From assembly GCF_000685865.1 (NCBI RefSeq), contig NZ_JMKS01000005.1:248001-312000 (forward strand): DNA of 64,000 nt, in the 5' to 3' direction. The notes under the pieces are model-generated. The model had not been told where the DNA came from and searched no databases. It saw only the letters and a list, made by a program, of their open reading frames with translations. Shown one piece after another: positions 61,166-64,000 of the stretch. Numbering within the stretch: the first letter of the stretch is position 1; each line of letters begins with the position of its first letter. A program made the position numbers and the translations under genes. The stretch is from Exiguobacterium antarcticum DSM 14480 (GTDB taxonomy: Bacteria > Bacillota > Bacilli > Exiguobacteriales > Exiguobacteriaceae).

Positions 61166-64000
61166 AATTATATGCACTTAGGTCGTGCCGGTACAGGTAA
61201 GACTACCAAGTTAATTGAGGACGTCGTCGAACGACTCGTGAAGCAGCCATTAGGACCTCCGATTTATTTTATCGTCCCTGATCAAATGTCATTTGAAATG
61301 GAGCGGCGGATTGCGACCGATCCGCGTCTGTCCGGTCTTGTCCGAATGGAAGTCATGAGCTTACGGCGATTTGCCTTTCACATCATCCGTGATCATGGAA
61401 ACCAAGCGATTCCTTTCTTAGACGAAACGGGGACACAACTTTTATTGCGACAAGTCGTGGAAGAAGCGGAAGAAGAGTTAAAAATCTTCAAACGGACTAA
61501 AAACATGCCCGGTTTTTATAAAGGATTGGATGAATTGATCGCATCGTTTAAACGTTCCTTAGTGGATCCTGACATGTTGCGTCAAATCAGCAGTGCTTCA
61601 CCTGAACGTTCTCCTAAGCTAAACGACTTGGCGTTGATTTATGAACGGTTCACAGAACGGATTGCGGACAAAGCCCTCCATGCAGATGATTATTTTACGA
61701 CACTCATCGATCTGTTACCGGAAGCGAATCTAAATGAGGCATGCGTATTCGTCGATGGTTTTTATGAATTTTCCTTACAGGAGCAACTCGTGTTACTCCG
61801 TTTGATGGAACTGACACAAGAAATGCATCTCAGCTTTACACTCGATGTCGAGGACGCCTATGCCAAACAGTCTGAATTTGGTGTATCACAACGGTGTTAT
61901 ATGCAGTTGATTGAACAGATGAACGAACGTCAGATTGAGCATGAAGAAATTCATTACGAGCAGCCTGTTAAATTCAAGAGCGCAGGATTACGGATGCTTG
62001 AACAAGCATTACTTTCACCGGGGTATCCGGCTGTCGATGAAGAAGTGGACGGATTGACGATTGTTGCTGCGGTAAATCGTCAGGTCGAGGCGGAAGCGGC
62101 TGTCAGAAAAGCTATCCAATTCGTACGGCAAAATGGATACCGCTTTAATGAAATTGCCTTTCTCGTGCGTCATCTCGAACCGTATGCGGATCATTTAGAA
62201 CGGGCTTTCCAATTGTATGATATTCCGTACTTTCTGGACCAACGGGAATCGATGGTTCATCACCCGATCGTCGAACTAGTCCATGCGGTCCTCGAAATCG
62301 TCATGACAGGTTATCGGGAGGAGTCTGTTTTTCGATTGCTAAAAACAGAACTGATTCCGCTGCCGGCAGAGGACGCGCGATTAGCTCTCGATCGATTAGA
62401 AACCTTTGTGCTCGAACGAGGAATCAAAGGGTCGATGTGGAAAAAACCATGGCAACTCAAACGTCGTCTGGCGGATGAAGTCAGTTTGACGGATGATGAA
62501 TTAAAAGAAGAACTCGAGTTGAACGAGTGGCGTCAATTTTTGATTGAAGCGATTGAACCCCTTGAAAAACGCTTTAAGGCTTCGAAGACGATGAGCGAAT
62601 ATACGCGGGCCTTATACCGTTTTTTAGAAGAACATCAGCTGACGGATCGTTTGATGGTCTGGAAACAGCAGGCGCTCGAGGCAAATGAATTGAGTCAGGC
62701 ACGGGAACATGATCAAGTGTATGAAGCGGTACTACACCTTTTTGAACAACTAGAAGCAGCAGCTCCTGAGACGGTTTTGTCTACTGAACTATTTGTTCAA
62801 ATGGTTGAGACAGGACTTGAAAGTCTTCGTTTCTCGCTTGTTCCTCCGTCACTCGATCAAGTGATTGCAACGGACTATGTCCGAGGTCGTTTACAACAGG
62901 TCAAGGTAGTCTTTTTACTTGGTGCAAACGATGGCTTGATTCCACTGGTGGAAGATCAATCGAAGCTGTTATCGGAAGGGGACCATGACTTTTTACATGA
63001 TCAAGGGATCCCGGTCGGAAAAGCATCACTTGACGTGTTTGATGACGAGTTGTATTACCTGTACCAAGGTGTAACGGCACCAAGCGAGTCCTTGCATATC
63101 AGCTATGCACTTGTTGACGAGGATGGAAAGGCACTTCAACCGGCCTCGATCGTCAAACAAATCAAACGTCAACTCCTGCAGGACCGTCCAGTAAAAACCT
63201 ATTTTGCGGAGGCCGGCGACCATGTACCGGATGATCAGCTACAGTTTGTGACGAGTCCAGACCGGGCAGCAGCTGCGACGGCAATTGAGTTAAGACGATT
63301 GCAACGTCGTTATCCGATTCAACAATCGTGGTTTGATGTCTACAATCTGTTGCTTGAGAACGGACGAGGGCGAGAACGGATGGCCCTGTTCTCGAGTGCG
63401 TTATTTTATCAGAATCAGGCAAAACCCTTGCCGGACGATTTAGCTCGGACCTTGTATGGGGACACGATCAAAGCGAGTGTTTCACGGTTTGAAACATACA
63501 ATGCGTGCTCCTATAAACATTTTGCTCGCTATGGATTACGGTTAAAGGAACGGAAATTGTATAAATTCGAAGCGCCAGACATCGGGAACCTGTTCCACGG
63601 GGCACTCAATGATCTATCGATGAACATCAAGGCGTCAGGGAAACACTGGCGTGAACTCGATGATGAGTCGTGTAGTACCCTCGCAAAAGAGGCCGTCGAA
63701 AAAGTGACACCAGAAATTCAAAATGCGATTTTAATGAGTTCGAACCGATTCGGATACATCAAGAAAAAGTTGACCGATGTCGTCGAACAAACCGCAAAAA
63801 TGCTTGTCAAACAAGCGGAACGGTCGGATTTCGAACCGGATTTATTTGAGATTAGTTTTGGGAATGCGATGTTTCCACCACTTCGGTTCACATTACCGGA
63901 TGGAACAGAAATTGAATTTACGGGTCGAATTGACCGAGTGGACCAAGCGACGATCGGCGATCAGCTGTACGTCCGGATCGTTGACTATAAGTCGAGTGCC
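61163..64000 (+). CDS. addB: AddB subunit of the AddAB helicase-nuclease (3' end outside the window)
   Basis: The frame is open to the window end; about 946 of roughly 1,150 residues are seen. Walker A at the N-terminus (MHLGRAGTGKTTKLIE) is followed by IYFIVPDQMSFEMERRIA, the AddB pattern. The first Cys of the Fe-S cluster is in ETYNACSYKHFARYGL (about residue 783). The C-terminal nuclease has begun (GRIDRVDQ; RIVDYKSSA, the catalytic D-x-K). AddAB resects double-strand breaks up to Chi. In-frame TGA at 61109-61111 excludes a longer start. Confidence 0.95.
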   Translation, partial: MNYMHLGRAGTGKTTKLIEDVVERLVKQPLGPPIYFIVPDQMSFEMERRIATDPRLSGLVRMEVMSLRRFAFHIIRDHGNQAIPFLDETGTQLLLRQVVEEAEEELKIFKRTKNMPGFYKGLDELIASFKRSLVDPDMLRQISSASPERSPKLNDLALIYERFTERIADKALHADDYFTTLIDLLPEANLNEACVFVDGFYEFSLQEQLVLLRLMELTQEMHLSFTLDVEDAYAKQSEFGVSQRCYMQLIEQMNERQIEHEEIHYEQPVKFKSAGLRMLEQALLSPGYPAVDEEVDGLTIVAAVNRQVEAEAAVRKAIQFVRQNGYRFNEIAFLVRHLEPYADHLERAFQLYDIPYFLDQRESMVHHPIVELVHAVLEIVMTGYREESVFRLLKTELIPLPAEDARLALDRLETFVLERGIKGSMWKKPWQLKRRLADEVSLTDDELKEELELNEWRQFLIEAIEPLEKRFKASKTMSEYTRALYRFLEEHQLTDRLMVWKQQALEANELSQAREHDQVYEAVLHLFEQLEAAAPETVLSTELFVQMVETGLESLRFSLVPPSLDQVIATDYVRGRLQQVKVVFLLGANDGLIPLVEDQSKLLSEGDHDFLHDQGIPVGKASLDVFDDELYYLYQGVTAPSESLHISYALVDEDGKALQPASIVKQIKRQLLQDRPVKTYFAEAGDHVPDDQLQFVTSPDRAAAATAIELRRLQRRYPIQQSWFDVYNLLLENGRGRERMALFSSALFYQNQAKPLPDDLARTLYGDTIKASVSRFETYNACSYKHFARYGLRLKERKLYKFEAPDIGNLFHGALNDLSMNIKASGKHWRELDDESCSTLAKEAVEKVTPEIQNAILMSSNRFGYIKKKLTDVVEQTAKMLVKQAERSDFEPDLFEISFGNAMFPPLRFTLPDGTEIEFTGRIDRVDQATIGDQLYVRIVDYKSSA

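Noticed and set aside
61108-61200. Leader frame starting at GTG 61108 upstream of addB
   Set aside because: The GTG is part of the SD itself and the frame leads to an unrelated short peptide overlapping addB.

Overview
The window looks like chromosomal DNA of a low- to mid-GC Firmicute of the order Bacillales. Gene content and gene order follow the Bacillus subtilis yhe/yha/hem and glp-comK-add regions: yheB-yheA, yhaM, prsA-scoC-yhaH-hit, ecsAB, hemEHY, glpPFKD, lcfB, cssRS, comK, addB. The lineage-specific insertions and protein style suggest Exiguobacterium; that genus call is recall and inference, not a search result. Most genes have a textbook Shine-Dalgarno (SD) sequence and a strong intrinsic terminator, so starts and transcription units can mostly be read directly. 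No rRNA, tRNA or CRISPR array was seen.

Layout. 1-7.1 kb: the end of a glycogen operon (glgA, glgP), a sulfurtransferase, phosphoglucomutase and an aldo/keto reductase. 7.1-11.1 kb: an amino-acid ABC permease and binding protein without an ATPase, an orphan MsmX-type sugar ATPase and a PucR/CdaR-type regulator. 11.2-17.2 kb: yheB, yheA, DNA polymerase IV, a CorA transporter, yhaM and namA. 17.3-25.9 kb: the secretion region prsA / solo tnpB / scoC / yhaH / hit, a membrane protein, four tandem GlsB-type stress-protein genes, then ecsAB. 26-31.3 kb: amt and tnrA, divergent around a perfect TnrA box, then hemEHY. 31.4-37.2 kb: cardiolipin synthase, a HAD phosphatase, MscL, a UvrD-type helicase and an acetyltransferase. 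37.3-38.9 kb: an IS3-family element. 39-44.7 kb: sucrose hydrolase, a diguanylate cyclase, an ABC exporter and a YczE-type protein. 44.9-49.8 kb: the glycerol regulon glpP-glpFK-glpD with paired antiterminator leaders. 49.9-54.2 kb: a DsbA-like protein, lplJ, an SDR and lcfB. 54.2-55.9 kb: an IS1182-type element. 56-61 kb: mgsA, a Fur-controlled microprotein, cssRS, comK, small unknowns and a truncated haemoglobin. 61.2-64 kb: addB, cut by the window end.

How the genes work together. PrsA, ScoC, EcsAB and CssRS all concern protein secretion, its regulation and its stress response. TnrA and Amt form a nitrogen-scavenging module. GlpP, GlpF, GlpK and GlpD form a glycerol module with glycerol-3-phosphate-dependent antitermination and CcpA control. 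lcfB also appears to be under CcpA control. GlgA, GlgP and PgcA handle glycogen and glucose-1-phosphate.

Most unusual signals: (1) three genes whose strong SD lies 23-52 nt from the start codon, with an inverted repeat in between that would bring it to normal distance; (2) both classical IS elements sit inside intrinsic terminators; (3) a 51-codon membrane microprotein behind two Fur boxes; (4) a perfect 284-bp tandem duplication in the GlsB array; (5) a solo TnpB with an omega-RNA-like end and a shortened zinc finger.
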